This document shows, in pieces, positions 1-11,654 of a stretch of 64,000 nt of DNA (positions are counted from its first letter, which is position 1; every line of letters begins with the position of its first letter). The translations under genes and the position numbers were made by a program. Origin of the DNA: Nemertoderma westbladi (taxonomy: Eukaryota > Xenacoelomorpha > Nemertodermatida > Nemertodermatidae); contig JAUCBJ010000832.1 in NCBI GenBank assembly GCA_032718475.1, positions 39,883-103,882 of the forward strand, written 5' to 3'. The notes beneath the pieces are model-generated. The model made no database searches. It worked only from the letters and a program-made list of their open reading frames with translations, and was not told where the DNA came from.

Positions 1-261
1 TCTAAATGACATTTACAAAGCTAGTGAACAGTGATATTGCAAGACTAAGTGATAGCCGAAGGACAAATCGCCCTTTATATAGCAAATCCTAGGCATGGAA
101 TTAACTAGAACATTCGACAACATTCCATGGCTGTACATTGGAGCAATAAGTTATTAAATGCCCTATGATTGGCCCAACCCATCGTTCCATGTGTTGTACC
201 CACCTCATTGGCTTACCTAATGTAATCAAACCGAAAATTTAATAGCCCAAAATACAAATTT

Positions 262-335
262 CCCGACTGAGATTCGAACCCCTGACCTACCTAGAATGTA
301 TCCAACGCCTTAACCTATCTGACCACTGCGCCAAT
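262..335 (-). repeat. tRNA-derived SINE head or tRNA pseudogene
   Basis: Read on the minus strand, this stretch has a box A-like TGGCGCAGTGG near its 5' end and a box B-like GGTTCGAATCT about 45 bases further on, the internal RNA polymerase III promoter of tRNA genes. The ends do not pair into a clean acceptor stem, so this is more likely a tRNA-derived SINE or a pseudogene than a working tRNA. Confidence 0.5.
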
Positions 336-1275
336 AGAATCACCAGTGAACTTATAACTACTAATAGGAAGTAGGCATATTACAACTACTACAAATCAAG
401 GCAAAATACATCGGATTTACAAAGTTTTTACATGGTACTGTAGATTTATACTTAAACAGTGAAATAATCCAACAGTTGGTCAATATTAGTTGTGTTTTAG
501 TTGGCTATTAACTACTGTGGATGTCGGACTGTTTTTGACCATCATTGCCTATAGTACTGTGATTGTGCTGTAATCAATCTACCGGTACTTATATACCACA
601 TATCAGCTATATATATACTTATATATCAGCTTTCTGATTGAACTGAATTCCGCACAAGAAAGTTACTTGTGGCAGTTCCTTGCAACCAACACAACCTCCG
701 TTCTACTTCCCTGGACTTACCTTATTGTGAGTTCCACCGCAACCCCCCACTCCACGAGAAATTACTCCCATTGAGGAACGCCAACTTCAGTTATTACTCA
801 ACGAGTGAGATTTAATTAGGGGCTTTTTACAGCTGACTGAACCCATTGTTTCTATATTGTTTCTATTGTTTCTATGTGGCTAAAGGGAATCGCATGATAT
901 GGTCGCGATACTGACTTTTTGTGAAACTAATGTAGTATTGCTGTTAATATTGCCCTTCTTATTCCATAACGACGTATATATTGGACAGGTTTCACTTTTG
1001 TAAAAGAAGCAACTTTGCTCGGATGTGTTTGTATCAGTGGTGGTTGATTAGATCAGCTGGGTTGCCGCTTGGGGTTATCGCATTGCCTCTCTCATAATAG
1101 CCATCTAATACGTTGGTCTGTCATCTGCAGTCATGAAACGTAATATTGGTACTATGATATCACTATTTACAAAAGCAAAGGAATATGTTAATGCCATGAT
1201 TGATCTTGGGTCATCCAAATATAAGTTTGAGTTTATACTTTAGAGTTTTTTCTATTAGATGAGATCCCATCCTCT
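336..1275. other. AT-rich non-coding stretch
   Basis: No ORF, splice-flanked exon or repeat that I recognise. It lies 5' of the first EGF exon and could be intron or upstream sequence. Confidence 0.4.
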
Positions 1276-1788
1276 TTGAAATCATCTGAACATCCAAAAG
1301 TATCTCCATCTTGTATTACTCCAATAACGGAAATTCTGAGGAAAATTGAACAGATAGTGGATATTGAAGTCAGTTATGATGAGTTTCAGGCAGCTGGATA
1401 CGTTGCAGTATTCCTGGAAAAGGTAATCCCAGAGTTAGACATCACTGGTGATATTTTAGAGGAGGATAATATATTTACCCAAGCTCGTGGTGGATTACAA
1501 CTTGCCTGGATCACCTGGTATGGTAGACCATGGCGTCTGCTGCATGGGTGGATGCTCTACGTACATGATGGAACTATATGGTGCTACAAACAAGATGGAA
1601 CTATACGGTGCTACAAACAACTAACTCAAGTAGTACACTTTATTGCAGTCTATTACAGTATCTCCCCACTGCCAACAATAGCTGCTTGCTGTACCCTAGC
1701 GTACAAAAAAAAATGGCGTACAAAAGTGATCTATGGAAAGGCAGAAACAGCGCGACTCACATTCTGGCAATACAGCCGCACAAACTAA
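1276..1788 (+). CDS. unidentified ORF, possibly a decayed mobile-element relic
   Basis: A 170-codon open frame that I do not recognise. The first 80 residues look protein-like (mixed hydrophobic and charged, with a run GYVAVFLEKVIPELD). The C-terminal half looks like non-coding translation: it contains a tandem 27-base duplication near 1567-1620 and a run of A. The acidic stretch followed by a GGL motif faintly recalls the C-terminal region of some animal DNA transposases, but that is only an impression. No splice sites tie it to the EGF gene. Confidence 0.2.
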   Translation: MKSSEHPKVSPSCITPITEILRKIEQIVDIEVSYDEFQAAGYVAVFLEKVIPELDITGDILEEDNIFTQARGGLQLAWITWYGRPWRLLHGWMLYVHDGTIWCYKQDGTIRCYKQLTQVVHFIAVYYSISPLPTIAACCTLAYKKKWRTKVIYGKAETARLTFWQYSRTN

Positions 1789-1884
1789 ATTCCTCCAAAT
1801 AACGGGAAGGGGACAAAATAAATAAATATTATTATATACCAGGCCAAAATATGATATCGTATCGTATCATATCATACTACTGTG

Positions 1885-2065
1885 AACTTATTTCTCTAGA
1901 TATTTCTGTACAGGGGGGTCACACACATTGAGCCCGTGCCTGGAGAGACTCATAAAAACGGAGATATTTCTCTAAAGGGGGGTCACACGTTGAGTCCGAG
2001 CCCGGAGAAATTCTTTAAACTGTGATATACAGAGGAGTCTACAGGGGAGTCACTCGTTTAATTTT
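1885..2065. repeat. degenerate tandem repeat with ggggtcac core
   Basis: Three diverged copies of a roughly 60-75 base unit, each with a polypurine-like run followed by GTCAC and then a GAGCCCG/GAGTCCG variant. No coding potential. Confidence 0.45.
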
Positions 2066-3111
2066 CTGGTTTATGTTTAATATTCGGGACTGTTACTTAA
2101 TCAATTTATTAATGAAGAGCCCGTATCGGGTTCATTGATGTGTTTTCACTCTGAGGGGACCTGGCTTGAGAACTGTTAGGATAGTAAATGACCAGAGATA
2201 AAGAATTAGAGAGAGGTTCATGTATGTATATTGTATAGACAATATACCACAAGTTGAATCCATTATCATCTGTGTCACAACATTCCCGTATCCGTTAGGG
2301 ATACTGTTCATATCGTGTTTATGTTGCACAATGTACTAAACATGGTCGTACAAGACTATAATTAATAGATAGTACACAACACTCATCTCCTTTGTTACAA
2401 GCCTCACTGCGTTCGTCCTTTATTTCTTGACACTAAAATATATTATGTTACAAATAATTACGATTGTGTACTCTATTTAATGAAAATTATTTGATAACAA
2501 TGTCTATTATAACAGTATAAAGCAATATCAAACCAATGGACTTCACTAGCGAAGTCAGATGAAGGGGTGTGCCAGTCCTGTAGTATAGTAGTCCTTGGTG
2601 TATCCATATAACCACAGGGAAGGAAGGCCAGAGTTTGACAGTTGGACATAATCATCTGATCCAAAGACTGCACCAATCAGAGCCTCTGAATCTGGAAAGG
2701 CTGGTGTTAGAGATATTGGTTAAGGGTATTGCATCACATTGTCATTATTAGCCAGTTGTGGGAGTAGATTAGAGTGTAGCGAACTAATTTGTATCAATGA
2801 TCACATCTGTCTACCTGAATACCCTAGTCGCGCAATCCGTTAGTTACCGTCAGTTACCATAACAACATATGCGCATATTATCATAAACATGTCTTTGATA
2901 TGCATATATTTGAAAATGGAAATGCATAATACTGTGCTATAAATAAATATCTTTTAAAACAAAATACTTAGCTTAATAAATGTACATAGACGAATAGGCT
3001 TAATGGAAAATGAAGTCAATTTTCGAGAAGCACTGGAAGTACTGGTTAATTATTTTAATCTGTAAATATTTAATAATTAATTGTATAAAATTAAGATATT
3101 TTATCATTCAG
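2066..3111. other. intron-like AT-rich sequence
   Basis: No supported gene. Short ORFs on the minus strand (2132-2329, 2473-2676) have no recognisable composition or motif. The end supplies a pyrimidine-rich acceptor for the EGF exon that follows. Confidence 0.4.
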
Positions 3112-3234
3112 ATATTAATGAATGTTCAACTGATGCTCATAATTGCGATTCTAAGGCAAGCTGCACAAATACTATTGGTGGATTCATTTGTGAATGTCAT
3201 TCTGGCTATTCTGGCGATGGTATAGCATGCAATG
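3112..3234 (+). CDS. exon 1 of 9 seen: calcium-binding EGF-like domain
   Basis: A 123-bp exon bounded by an AG acceptor after a T-rich tract and by a GTAAGT donor, phase 1 at both ends. It encodes one complete EGF module beginning INEC with six cysteines in order (NEC, HNC, ASC, FIC, EC, IAC). The D/N-I/V-N-E start is typical of calcium-binding EGF. The run C-T-N-x4-F-x-C-x-C fits the consensus for Asx beta-hydroxylation. Symmetric phase-1 EGF exons are the classic shuffled extracellular module. Five further exons of identical length lie downstream on the same strand, so I assign them all to one secreted or membrane-anchored extracellular protein. No signal peptide exon is visible upstream. 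Confidence 0.9.
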
Positions 3235-3352
3235 GTAAGTTACTCTTGTAATAAATTTAAATATGAAAACAATTTTGATGCTATCATTCTAATTTAAATC
3301 AATTAATTAATTATTACATTGATTTACTTATATTTTATTCTAGACACCCTCT

Positions 3353-3378
3353 TTCCGATCCTAGTAGTAGTAGTATTG
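3353..3378 (+). mobile_element. 3' tip of an RTE-like LINE
   Basis: The bases CCGATCCTAGTAGTAGTAGT match the extreme 3' end and (TAG)n tail of the RTE-like LINE seen complete at 8921-11528, here in plus orientation. Only the tip is present. Confidence 0.45.
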
Positions 3379-3574
3379 CTGTTCGAATGTTACTAATATC
3401 AGTGCAATATGAGTAAGAGAAGTTGATTTTCACCCGCCCCTTCCTAGTTTTTAGTTGCTGTAACTATGCAACCACATTACGTACCGGCCCAATTATTATT
3501 GAGAATTAGCCAAATTTAATGCCGCATCTTTTGCAAAAAACGACGTTGCAATTTGATTTCTACTTTTCGATGTG

Positions 3575-4475
3575 GTGCCACCTCAAAATTTGGTCTCCAG
3601 CACCAAATTTTTTGAAATTTTTGAATTTTACAAAGTCATTCGTGATTTAGTAATTATTTATGTTTGGGCTATTTTTATTTATTTTTATTGGTTTGGATCA
3701 CTCAAATGGTCTATACAAGTATGTAAGTGTAATGGTACGTCATTTTTGGAGCACCAAAATTAGGGCGTGGCACTTAAAAATTTCAAAATTACTTTATTCG
3801 GAAAATTTACTAAAGTTTTGATTTCGAAGCATTTTTAGTGGTTTTCTGGAGCGCTGAATCGAATGAAAATAATATAGAAGCCTGAAGAGTTAGTGGTTCG
3901 CCATTTTTCGTGCACCAAAATTAGTGCGTGGCACTTCAAATTTTAAAAAATATGAGATTCGGAAAACACACTAAAGTTTTGATTTCAAAGCATTTTTATA
4001 GGTTTTCTGGAGCGCTGAATCGATTGAAAGTAATATAGAAGCCTGAAGACTTAGTGGTTCGCCATTTTTGGTGCACCAAAATTAGTGCGTGGCACTTCAA
4101 ATTTTAAAAAATACGAGATTCGGAAAACACACTAAAGTTTTGATTTCAAAGCATTTTTATAGGTTTTCTGGAGCGCTGAATCGATTGAAAGTAATATAGA
4201 AGCCTCAAATTCTTGGTGTACGTAATTTTCGGTGCACCAAAATTAGGGCGTTATTCGGAAAAAACACTAAAGTTTTGATTTCAAAAAATTGGCTAACCTC
4301 TAAGTCTTCAGGCTTCTATATTACTTTAATCGATTCAGCGGTCTAGAAAACCTATATAAATGCGTTAAAATTTCAATTTTGGTTTATTTTCCGAATCTCG
4401 TATTTTTCAAAATTTGAAGTGCCACGCCCTAATTTTGGTGCGCCAAAAATGGCGAACCACTAAGTCTTCAGGCTT
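3575..4475. repeat. tandem plus inverted repeat, MITE-like
   Basis: About four copies of a ~155-bp unit run from 3740 to 4260. Each contains GCACCAAAATTAG, a GCGTGGCACTT run, GGTTTTCTGGAGCGC and an AGAAGCCTGAAGACTTAGTGG variant. Between about 4270 and 4475 the same unit appears reverse-complemented (AAGTCTTCAGGCTTC first, GGTGCGCCAAAAATGG last), giving a foldback end. The GGTTTTCTGG(G/A)GCGC core also appears near 31700-31900, so the two repeats are relatives. Confidence 0.7.
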
Positions 4476-4479
4476 CGGT

Positions 4480-5210
4480 TAGAGGGGACCTCGGTTACCC
4501 GATAATGCGATCCAGGCAACGCAACCCCTTCAAGTAGCCGACCACAATGCCAGTTTGCGGGACGTCCTCAGCAATAGCCACATCGCACATGACGCAGCCT
4601 ATACAGAGAAATGTGAGGCAGGTTTTGGTGGCACTACTGAGGTGCACGATGTATTCAGTGACTTAATGGCTTCTGCATTCAGGGCATCGATCATTGAGCG
4701 GGAGGTAACCCTGTCCCGGGGTTATCTGGACAGAGAAGGTCGGGATGTAGGAGGACTGCGAATGGATTTGGTTGCACGGGGAGTCTGGGCTAACCAGAGA
4801 GTGGCGTCGTTCGATATCGTGATAATAAACGAGTTTTTTTTGGCCCAGGCCAACCGATCCACTGAGTCGATCATCATGCAGCGCTGCTGACTAAAGAAGC
4901 TACACTATCGAACAGTCTGCAAGGACCGGAGGATGACTTTCCGCACTCTTGTTGGCACCACCGATGGTGTCTGATGTACGAGGCCCAGATTCTTATACTC
5001 CACCTTGCTGAGAAACTCGTGTCGAGGTGGGGCTCTCGTGAGGTGTCTCTCGTGAGTGCTGGGGGGTGTTTGCTGGCGGCTGCAGTTCGCACTCCTCGGG
5101 TCCAATTCCCTCTGCCTCCGGGGTGGCTGCCTGTTGCTCCTATCCTGGTGGGGGTTTGGATTTGGAGATGGGCTGGCAGTTTTAGATTGGTGCTGCTACC
5201 AAATAACAAG
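4480..5210 (+). pseudogene. 3' fragment of GC-rich RT element: C-terminal nuclease-like domain
   Basis: The frame from about 4500 to 4887 and its continuation in shifted frames to about 5080 encode the C-terminal domain also seen at 63466-63960. Shared blocks include EREVTLSRG, VGG(L/I)R, LVARGVW, SFDI, QANRSTES, CKDRRMTF and LVGTTDGV. The conserved Glu, Asp and ARG/ARGxW residues give it the look of a PD-(D/E)XK-type nuclease, as found at the C-terminus of some non-LTR retrotransposons. This copy is broken by a stop after QRC and at least one frameshift near 4975. GC content is far above that of the flanks. The RT domain is absent, as expected of a 5'-truncated insertion. Confidence 0.65.
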
Positions 5211-5676
5211 CAGAACAGTGGATCGAACTTTACAGTACTTCTGTTCTACCCACCAGTGTATAAAAATCTGCCTTAGAAATTTGAATTTCGCATCGTCTTT
5301 GTATTATTATCTCAGTATTTTTTATTGTTGATTTTATATTGAAAATTATATCTAATAAGAAAATAAAAAAAACAAAAGATTTTGAAAATATCATTTTTTG
5401 AATCAGAGCATTGAAATGCCCCAAAAAATGAAATCAGTTTAGCTGGGAATTTTTCTTTTATAAAAAGTTGGTTCAGTGCCATCATGTGGAACCGGATGAC
5501 AGAACCATGACTGGTGTGAACCGAAAGAGGGAGGGGGGGGGGGGGGGGGGGCTATAACGCTACCATAATAATAATACTAGTACAGTAATACTGTACATAA
5601 ACAAGTAATAGATAAGTAATACAGAACCTAATAATGATGACGGTACTTGTACAGAAAATAATTCACCAGGGCGGCA
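5211..5676. other. non-coding, with poly-G tract
   Basis: AT-rich sequence with an uninterrupted run of about 21 G at 5530-5550. I see no gene here. Confidence 0.5.
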
Positions 5677-6390
5677 ATTCAATTCAATTCAATTTATTTA
5701 TTTCCATAGATTGCATTATGATTGACATGGGCCCCATAGCATAGCTAGTGTAGGGCACCACGGCAATCAGCATAATTAATGCACTGCGTAAGATACAATA
5801 CACATTAATTAATTAATGAAAACGTTTACCGTAGATACTGCATCAACAATGCGCAACCAGCAAGTAGTTATTAGTGTTCACATTGGCGCCGCACGACACA
5901 GATGAGCTGGATTAGCCAGAGCCGGACCCGGAGCCGGAGCCGGACTCATAAAATGCCTTTATAATTTCTTGGGATGAAATCGAGAGCATTGCAATCCCTG
6001 ATACATATTGCCACTATTCAATCAGACCCCATATCAGACTCAGATAAGATTTTAATCGTTTAGAGAAAGTAATTTTTGACTTTATATTTCGTATTTCTTC
6101 AGATAATTCATTCCATAGTTTTGTTCCTGGATATTTAAATGATCTTCGGGCAACCTGATTCCTAACAGAAGGTACCCAGAAATTTCCCCTAGAGGCGAAC
6201 CGCGTGTTGTGACTATGGATGGTACTCGCAGATACAAAGCGCCCCTCCAATGCAGCCACCCCCTCTTTATTATGTATATCGAACATCGCCCTACCGACGG
6301 TGAAGATATACAATCGGACTTATATATAGAGATACAGACTTTTACAGACTTCATAACATCTTTATTTAATAATATTATACTTTTCCACAA
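5677..6390 (-). pseudogene. 3' end of a CR1/L2-like LINE
   Basis: Minus-strand frame 6014-6313 encodes the last ~100 residues of a LINE ORF2: a HS(H/Y)NTR start, then NFWVPSVRNQ, a SFKYPGTKLWNEL block and a basic FSKRLKSYL end. This is the usual C-terminal tail of CR1/L2/jockey-group reverse transcriptases. A second frame (6082-6390) carries the upstream part after a frameshift. The 3' UTR runs down to 5677, where a short (GAATT)n tail, as read on the minus strand, marks the element end. RT catalytic motifs are missing because the copy is 5' truncated. Confidence 0.7.
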
Positions 6391-6529
6391 TTGATAATTT
6401 AGCTTACAGTATAGCAGTATTATAAAGGTGGTTATATATAGATGTACTGCACATTCTATTTATAATATTTGATAGGATAAATTACCATTTCATAACTATC
6501 TAAAATTAATAATATTCTTTATCCTTTAG

Positions 6530-6652
6530 ATATAAATGAATGTTCAACTGATGCTCATAATTGCCATACTAAGGCAAGCTGCAAAAATAGGATTGGTGGA
6601 TTCATGTGTGAATGCAAATATGGCTATACTGGCGATGGTATAGAATGTGCCG
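6530..6652 (+). CDS. exon 2 seen: calcium-binding EGF-like domain
   Basis: A 123-bp phase 1-1 exon, acceptor CCTTTAG and donor GTAATA. It starts INEC, has six cysteines in EGF order and the C-K-N-x4-F-x-C-x-C Asx-hydroxylation pattern. Close to the exon at 3112, from which it differs mainly in the fourth to sixth cysteine loop (KYGYTGDG). Confidence 0.9.
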
Positions 6653-6984
6653 GTAATATATGCTTGTATATAATTTAAATCCTTAAAACATTTCGACAAA
6701 TATTACAATTTAAATTTATTATTCTTAGTTTTTAATTATTGTATTATGATATTCTAATACATTACCAACAACAAGAGGGATATTATTGATACTTTATTTG
6801 AAATTTCTGTATTCGGTTGCATGGAATTCATTCCGTTCATCTAACCCATATAGCAAAAGTTTGCAACACCAATTATCCCCTTCTACCAGGCAATACTGTT
6901 GTATTATTCAACCATTAATGGAAGCTGGGTACAAGAGAACGACATCCTATTGGATATTTGGGGTTAAGCATTCTTACTGATTGT
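6653..6984. other. intron sequence, no gene seen
   Basis: AT-rich. The ORF at 6786-6980 has no recognisable features. Confidence 0.4.
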
Positions 6985-8815
6985 AGGGCCTTATCGCCCC
7001 TGGCCCTTATCGCCCCTTGCGCCTTTATCGCCTCCGGTTCTTTATTGCCGCGGGGTCTTTATCGCCTCACAGTGACAAATATGAATTTTGAATGGGAGTA
7101 GCGTTGGTATTGGTATAGTTTATTAGTGTCGTAAGAGTCTGTATCCATATACTGTAGTTAAATTACGAGACACATGACATACATTTAATTTTCCTAAGTA
7201 GGCCTACAAATGTTATAAATAAAAACAATATGTTATAAAATATGTTAAATAGAGTATTTTAAAATCATTAACCCTTTCCCGACCATGGACTACAGGGTAG
7301 TACATGCAGGGACTGTTCCATGGACTACATGGTAGTCCATGGGTTTTATACTGATATTTAGTCATTCCTATGACGTTGGAACACAAACTGGTGTGTTTTA
7401 TAGGCAACTGGAGCAGTTAATAAGTAAAAAAAAATATAATTTTATATTGTAGTAGGCCTAGGCCTACCAGACCAGTCTGCCCTAGCAACATAAATTTGAA
7501 AATGCTGAATTACGGCACTGCTACAGCAGTACAACTCAATATAGTGCCTTACGCAGTGCATACTGTCTTAGCTGCGCACTTGATGTAAAGTCAGAAAGTT
7601 TCAAGTTTGTACCGATACTAGCGGAATCCGCCAAGGAGCTATGGCTACGAGATCGAGGATGATGATGACGACACCGACGATGATTTCAGCGAGAGAGAAT
7701 GGTGATTCCGAAATTGCTGGTTCCGATTCCGATAGAGAATCTGACAGTGATAATGGTTTGATATATAATCTACCGGTACCTAATTATGAATTATTGGAGG
7801 AATGAGACCTGTGACTGGGGCAGCGTGATATTGCATATGCGGAAGAAGACTCTGATGACACTACAGTCAGACAGTCTGACGGTTGGTTGCAGTGATGTTA
7901 TCGATACAACTGGAAGCCTACAATCACCCACTGTTCATCACGAGAGAGTATAAACTGATCATTTTGGATAAAATTACATCTCAATATCGGTATACAACAA
8001 TGTTGCGCTATTTTATTTTCGATTATGTTGTCGGGTCTGCTGGTTAAATAACAAAACATTATAAATAAAATCAGATTTGTATGTGTTTTATTTTCTACCG
8101 GTATTCTGCTATTTTTTACGATAAACCAAGATTGTGCCCTGGCGGTTTTGGTAATTACAATATTCACAAACTGTGAATTGCTGTGAATTAATTGTTATTA
8201 ATTATAATATTAATGTTCACAATTTTATGTTGATTCTAAAACTAATTAATTAACTAATTAAACTACATGTACCGTATACTGGCATAGGTAAAATTTTAAT
8301 AATATGTACAATTGTACAAAGGATCATTTCATCATTTATCGACCAGAAAGGGATGAAAACCTGGGTAGAGCTTGCCTACCTGGGTAGGGAAGATTTAAAG
8401 TCCCATACCAAAACAGTAAAAAAAAATGCGTCATCAAGGGATCGAACCAAGAGCCTCCAGAATGAATGCCCAGATTGTTAACACTAAATCAAGCTGCTGC
8501 TTAGTCTATGAATTGAATATGAAATTATGAATAATATAATTTCTAATTGTAGGCCTCCTCTAACTGAAACTAATTGAGTATAAATATAAATGTAAACTAT
8601 AACTACAGTAAAATATGCGACTTAGAGGAAGTATGGGAAAGTTGGGGAAAAGTATCCTGTATAATAATTACAGAGGCGATAAACGACGATAGGCGATAAA
8701 GACTCGGGGGCAATAAAGACCCAGAACTGCCTTAGAACTGGGGGGCGATAAGTTCCCAACAAAAATGCAATTTATAGGGGCGATAAAGTTCCAGGGGCGA
8801 TAATGTTCTGTTTCG
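6985..8815. mobile_element. foldback element with GGCGATAAAG-repeat ends
   Basis: Left end (6987-7065): a cluster of CTTTATCGCC or CTTATCGCC units. Right end (8668-8812): the reverse complement, GGCGATAAAG, repeated with variants. The two clusters face each other 1.6 kb apart and form a foldback structure. Inside are a TTAACCCTTTCCC stretch with a palindromic CCATGGACTAC motif (7267-7350) and, from about 7640 to 7800, a short acidic, Asp/Ser/Glu-rich open stretch broken by a frameshift. The acidic stretch could be the N-terminus of a dead transposase (piggyBac-like proteins begin this way), but too little is left to say. Confidence 0.5.
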
Positions 8816-8964
8816 TTCTTACTGGGCTAATATTGGTAGCATAATTCACATATATTATATATTCATTGGCTCATAGATAGAGGTTGTGCAGTTAGTTATA
8901 ATACTATTTACTATTAATATTACTACTACTACTAGGATCGGCATGCTGCATTGCAGCTGCATTT

Positions 8965-9450
8965 TTAAGAATGCTGTGCTGGCTTATCGACAAAATTGCA
9001 CTGCCACAACTCCCTATCACCCATGACATTTGCTAGATCATCCGCATCTTCAAGGCCAGTGTCCTTTAAGATGCGTCTCAAGAAAGTCATGGGCTGTCCA
9101 CCATGCTTATTCACTCCATGAGGCTGCCAAAGTACAAGATTATGCACTGGCTGGTCCTCACGGCGAAAGCAATGTCCTGCAAAGCGGAGGCGATTTTGTT
9201 ATAGTGTCAAGCTTGGGGGAACCAATGAGACACCTCCAATGTTATATAGTGTCTGGTTGGAGATGTGTGCATTGTACTTGACACAATGTACCCGGCGGAG
9301 CATTCTTGTGAATGTGCCATCCAGAGATTTGGTGTCCTCAGCAGTTAGAGCCCAGCATGGACTCCCGTAGAGGAGTACTGGAACTACTGCTGCTCTAAAT
9401 AATCGGACCTTAAGTTTCCGATTAATTCTCGGTGACTTCCAAATCCTTTT
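8965..9450 (-). pseudogene. C-terminal part of the RTE-like LINE protein
   Basis: Frames 9534-9199 and 9147-8965 hold the continuation: LLYGSPCWALTAEDTKSLDG, an RMLRR stretch, NQTLYNIGGVSLVP, then GGQPMTFLRRIL and ANVMGDRELW. They lie in different frames because of a deletion near 9450 and a break near 9190. Confidence 0.7.
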
Positions 9451-11095
9451 CCTTACGTATTCGAAGGTCCTCACCTGACTTCCGGATCCATGATCCCAGG
9501 TAACAGAAGTCGTCCACATGCTCAAGCATACCATCCTTTGAGCTTATGCTCATCCGATCAGAGACTCGCTGAGGACTTTCAAAGTTAACTGTCAGAATTT
9601 TGGTCTTTCTGGAGTTAATAAAAAGACCAACACTAGAAGCAGCATGTTCTAATGAGCTGAGGAGCCGTTGGGCTCCCTCTAATGATTCTGAGAGTACTCC
9701 TAAGTCATCAGCAAAGTCTAGATCAGTTAGGTACTTGGCAGGATTTCCTCGACTTCTGGAGCCAGTAGGTGGAGTTATCATCACCCCATCATCATTATAA
9801 TGATCTAAGGACATGCGTAGAACATAGTCAACCACAATAATGAACAAGAATGGTGCAAGTGTGTCTCCTTGGAGGATACCCCATAACACTTCAAATGGTT
9901 CTGTGTCACCGTCAACAGTAGACACAAATGTTGTCGAACCATCGTATACTGATCTGATTGCTGCAATAATTTCATCAGGAATCCCATATAATGAATGTAT
10001 GCTGAACATACGTGAGCAAGAGACTGAATCAAAGGCCTTGAAGAAGTCAACAAAGATAACAGCCAGATGCCTGTCTTTCTTTTTTGATAACTCTTCAATT
10101 ATCCTTCTAAGTGCCAAAATGGGCACCATGGTCCCACGACCTTTACAGAACCCATTCTGATTTCCACGAAGCAGTCTCTCAATGGGATCTCTGATGCGAT
10201 TTAATATAATCCTATTGTATAGCTTTGCAGCAATCGAGATCAATGAGATTCCCCGAAAAGAGCCATAGAGTGTTAGGTTGCCCTTCTTGGGAACTGGCAC
10301 CAACTTATTTGTTTTCATTTCTTGTGGGACTCTTGTTGTTCGGTACATGTCTACTATGATGGGATAGATGAGCTTTAAACACTCAGGTATTTTAAAGACC
10401 TCAGGGGGGACACCATCTACTCTACTGGCACGATTGGTCTTAATGCTCTTTGCAGCAGCCTTCACTTCTGCAAAGGAGATATCGCCAATGGGAATATCTG
10501 GGAGTACAGACTCAGACACTTTTACTTCTATAAAGTTATCAGGCAATACCCTGTCATTATTGAGGAGCTTTTCAAAGTGGGCTTTCCAACCATTGAGGTG
10601 ATCGGCTGGTGATTCAGCCTTAACCTTGGTGGTTGGTTGGCTTTTCCGCCCAGTAAGCAGATTGATCGATTTCCATGCCTGGGATGATTGCCTTCTGTCG
10701 TCAGCATCATTGATGGCATCAACCTGTTGGTTTATTAGCTCCTGTAGATTAGCAGAGTACTGCCTGTTCAGGGACCTAGATGCATCCTTAACTGCATTCT
10801 TGGCCGCTGTAGTCTGTTTGAGTCGGGACTCTTTCTGCGCCTTATGAAGGTCATTTCGGCACTTCTGAATTTTGTTGTCAGTCCAGGGGGCCCTTTTCCT
10901 GTTTCGAGGGTATACAGGAACTGTTTCTGCAGCTGCTAACTTAACTGCTTCTGTAAAGGCAGTATAGCCCTCACAGTGATCTGCCGCCTCAGAGGCAAGA
11001 GCCTCATCCCTGTTGCTCAGCTGTAGTGTGAAGCTGGATCTCACACTTGGCTGTTGCAACAGAGAGGACCAGTCATTTCGTTGTTCTGCTAGCAC
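9422..11095 (-). pseudogene. RTE-like LINE reverse transcriptase
   Basis: 557 codons covering the linker and the RT. Landmarks in order: a basic linker (NRKRAPWTDNKIQKCR), VPVPKKGN with SFRGISL, NQNGF.KGRGT, motif A VDFFKAFDSV (about residue 347), motif B with GILQGDTLAPFLF, and motif C FADD (about residue 461), which supplies the two metal-binding aspartates. The frame then runs out of register at the C-terminus. The homologous copy near 53220 has KAWASLNSF where this copy has lost about 25 bases. Function: target-primed reverse transcription of the LINE RNA. Lineage is judged from motif wording only. Confidence 0.8.
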
Positions 11096-11528
11096 GCAGA
11101 CTAAGTCTTACCTTGGCCACAATAAGGCAGTGATCACTGGAGAAGGGTCGAAGTGTAAATGCATTACAGTCTTGTATAGAGCTCCTGTATTTCCTACGAA
11201 ACAGAATATGGTCTATCTGGGACTTGTGACCACTGGGTCCACTATGAGTCCATAGCTTTCCAGTTTGCTTTTTGAACTGGGTTCCAGCCGAAAACAATCC
11301 ATTTCCAGAGATAAAATCCTGAAGATGGACAGAATTTCGGTTAACACTATTGCTATAGACACAGGGCGATGTAGGTGATTGATGCAGACTTGTATTAAAG
11401 TCTCCCAGGAATGATAAGAATGCATGCTGATCCACTCCATCAGTAGCTGCTTGTAGATTGTGGTAGAAATTTTCCACCTCCTCTACAGGGGCAACACTAG
11501 TTGGAGAGTAGCACACAATCAGAACCAC
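11073..11528 (-). pseudogene. LINE apurinic-like endonuclease, N-terminally truncated
   Basis: 151 codons homologous to the second half of an exonuclease-endonuclease-phosphatase domain. CYSPT near the start, LGDFN in the middle, then IDHILFRRK and the terminal SSDH with VKVRLSLRAS-type sequence are the catalytic landmarks (Asp-Asn of GDFN, Asp-His of SDH). This enzyme nicks the target to prime reverse transcription. The N-terminal third is missing at the 5' truncation, and the ORF runs out of frame into the RT at 11095. Confidence 0.8.
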
Positions 11529-11654
11529 CTACCACACACAGTACCATCTACTATCTACATTCAGCGTACCTTTGTACTAAGTACTTATTTTATTATTTTG
11601 CTTATTATTTTTTAATTTTCATGTGTGGGAAGGGCGTCTCGCCCTCATTCCAAC

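Larger units (their letters stand above)
8921..11528 (-). mobile_element. RTE-like LINE, 5' truncated
   Basis: A non-LTR retrotransposon read on the minus strand: endonuclease remnant (11528-11073), reverse transcriptase (11095-9422), C-terminal region in shifted frames (9534-8965), then a (TAG)n tail at 8934-8921. At least three related 3' ends with the same TAG-type tail occur elsewhere (41024, 52528, 52659). The tail, the order of domains and the FADD RT box fit the RTE group. The first ~90 residues of the endonuclease are missing, and frameshifts near 11090, 9440 and 9190 make this a dead copy. Confidence 0.8.

Noticed and set aside
8435-8510. Possible second tRNA-derived SINE (box B-like GGTTCGATCCC on the minus strand)
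   Set aside because: A good box B but no convincing box A at the right distance and no stems, so not listed as a feature.
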